Part shown: positions 63,616 to 64,000 of the stretch, piece after piece
Numbering within the stretch: position 1 is the first letter of the stretch
Layout of the letters: every line of letters begins with the position of its first letter
Translations under genes and position numbers: made by a program
The notes under the pieces: generated by a model
Database searches by the model: none
Told to the model about the DNA's origin: nothing
Seen by the model: only the letters and a program-made list of their open reading frames with translations
DNA from: Pseudomonas baltica
GTDB lineage: Bacteria; Pseudomonadota; Gammaproteobacteria; Pseudomonadales; Pseudomonadaceae
Assembly (NCBI RefSeq): GCF_014235765.1
Contig: NZ_JACMYH010000001.1
Coordinates: 496,001-560,000 of the forward strand
Length of the DNA: 64,000 nucleotides
Direction: 5' to 3'

Positions 63616-64000
63616 CTACTTGATGAAGTTGTCGACCAGCATGTGCGCCACATCGTCGGCGCGACCGCTGAGCATGGCCTTGGCCGAATACAGGGCCATA
63701 TTGGACACCTGCGAGAACTCGATCTTCGGTGGCATCACCAGTTCTTCGGGATTGACCTTTACATCCAGCAGCGCCGGGCCAGGATGGTTCAGGAAGCGCT
63801 GCACCGCCGCTTCGAGGCTGGCGCCATCGGACACCTGCTCACCGTAGAAGCCCATGACTTCAGCCAACTTGGCGAAGTCCGGGTTGTGCAGGTCGGTGAA
63901 GTTATCCAACAAGCCTTCAACTTTCTGTTCGATCTGGACGAAGTTCAATGAACTGTTGTTGAACACCACCACCTTGATCGGCAGCTTTTCCTGAACGGCT
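63616..64000 (-). CDS. poxB: Ubiquinone-dependent pyruvate dehydrogenase, C-terminal part (cut by window end)
   Basis: Only the last 127 residues are visible; the frame runs off the window at 64000. The TPP-binding domain end is recognisable: VVVFNNSSLNFVQIEQKVEG, then PALLDVKVNPEELVMPPKIE and a C-terminal membrane-binding-type tail (MALYSAKAMLSGRADDVAH). PoxB converts pyruvate to acetate and CO2 with electrons to ubiquinone at the inner membrane. Identification rests on this tail and could be refined with the missing N-terminus. Confidence 0.85.
   Translation of the reverse strand, partial: AVQEKLPIKVVVFNNSSLNFVQIEQKVEGLLDNFTDLHNPDFAKLAEVMGFYGEQVSDGASLEAAVQRFLNHPGPALLDVKVNPEELVMPPKIEFSQVSNMALYSAKAMLSGRADDVAHMLVDNFIK

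Overview
The window looks like a chromosomal segment of a Pseudomonas of the putida/fluorescens type. The basis is a high-GC coding style, REP elements of the form GTAGGAGCGG...CCGCGAA, a short-form PstSCAB system, an MtlR-type AraC regulator beside a fructokinase, a Fur-like box before a siderophore receptor, and PaoABC-, BdlA- and PoxB-like proteins. This assignment is from recognition of families, not from a database search. No rRNA, tRNA or CRISPR array was seen.

Layout. 1-1.4 kb: end of a RES-domain gene and an EthD-like gene. 1.5-9.3 kb: a mechanosensitive channel, then the Pho-type operon pstS-pstC-pstA-pstB followed by a degenerate Fic-like protein and a HAD-like protein. 9.3-14.6 kb: a PrpR-type sigma-54 activator divergent from a dehydrogenase / RraA-like aldolase / CitMHS transporter operon that carries an excellent -24/-12 promoter. 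14.8-19.7 kb: a VOC protein, a tandem REP array, and a shortened polyol locus (fructokinase, MtlR-like regulator, sugar-binding protein, SDR dehydrogenase) with no permease or ATPase genes. 19.7-23.7 kb: a TonB-dependent receptor, a small hypothetical, and a Tus-like replication-terminator protein with a textbook LexA box in front. 23.9-28.7 kb: a LacI-regulated sugar module (Gfo/Idh oxidoreductase, TIM-barrel isomerase, NupG-like transporter) with a perfect palindromic operator. 28.9-34.4 kb: a nucleotide-kinase-like protein, an AstE/aspartoacylase-like deacylase with an MHS transporter and LysR regulator, and an acyltransferase.

34.7-39.5 kb: a molybdenum aldehyde oxidoreductase (paoABC type) with a LysR gene. 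39.6-44.9 kb is a visibly AT-richer, decaying island: a double-lesion ABM monooxygenase pseudogene, a small exported-protein gene split by an IS3-family element with a 3-bp target duplication, a BdlA-like PAS-PAS chemotaxis transducer, and about 1.1 kb without recognisable genes. 45-47.9 kb: a second large mechanosensitive channel and the C-terminal stub of an OprD porin.

47.9-57.4 kb, all on the minus strand: an amine/amino-acid module (acyl-CoA synthetase, SDR, thiolase, AraC regulator, then ABC permease, ATPase, binding protein, FAD oxidase, Lrp regulator). 57.6-59.7 kb: a KfrA-like coiled-coil DNA-binding protein divergent from a tyrosine recombinase. 59.8-64 kb: an RcnB-like periplasmic protein, an Lrp regulator divergent from a cysteine desulfurase, a Gly/Ser-rich exported protein, aroQ, a 32-residue membrane protein and the end of poxB. 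The most unusual element is the SOS-box-preceded Tus-like gene at 22.7-23.7 kb.
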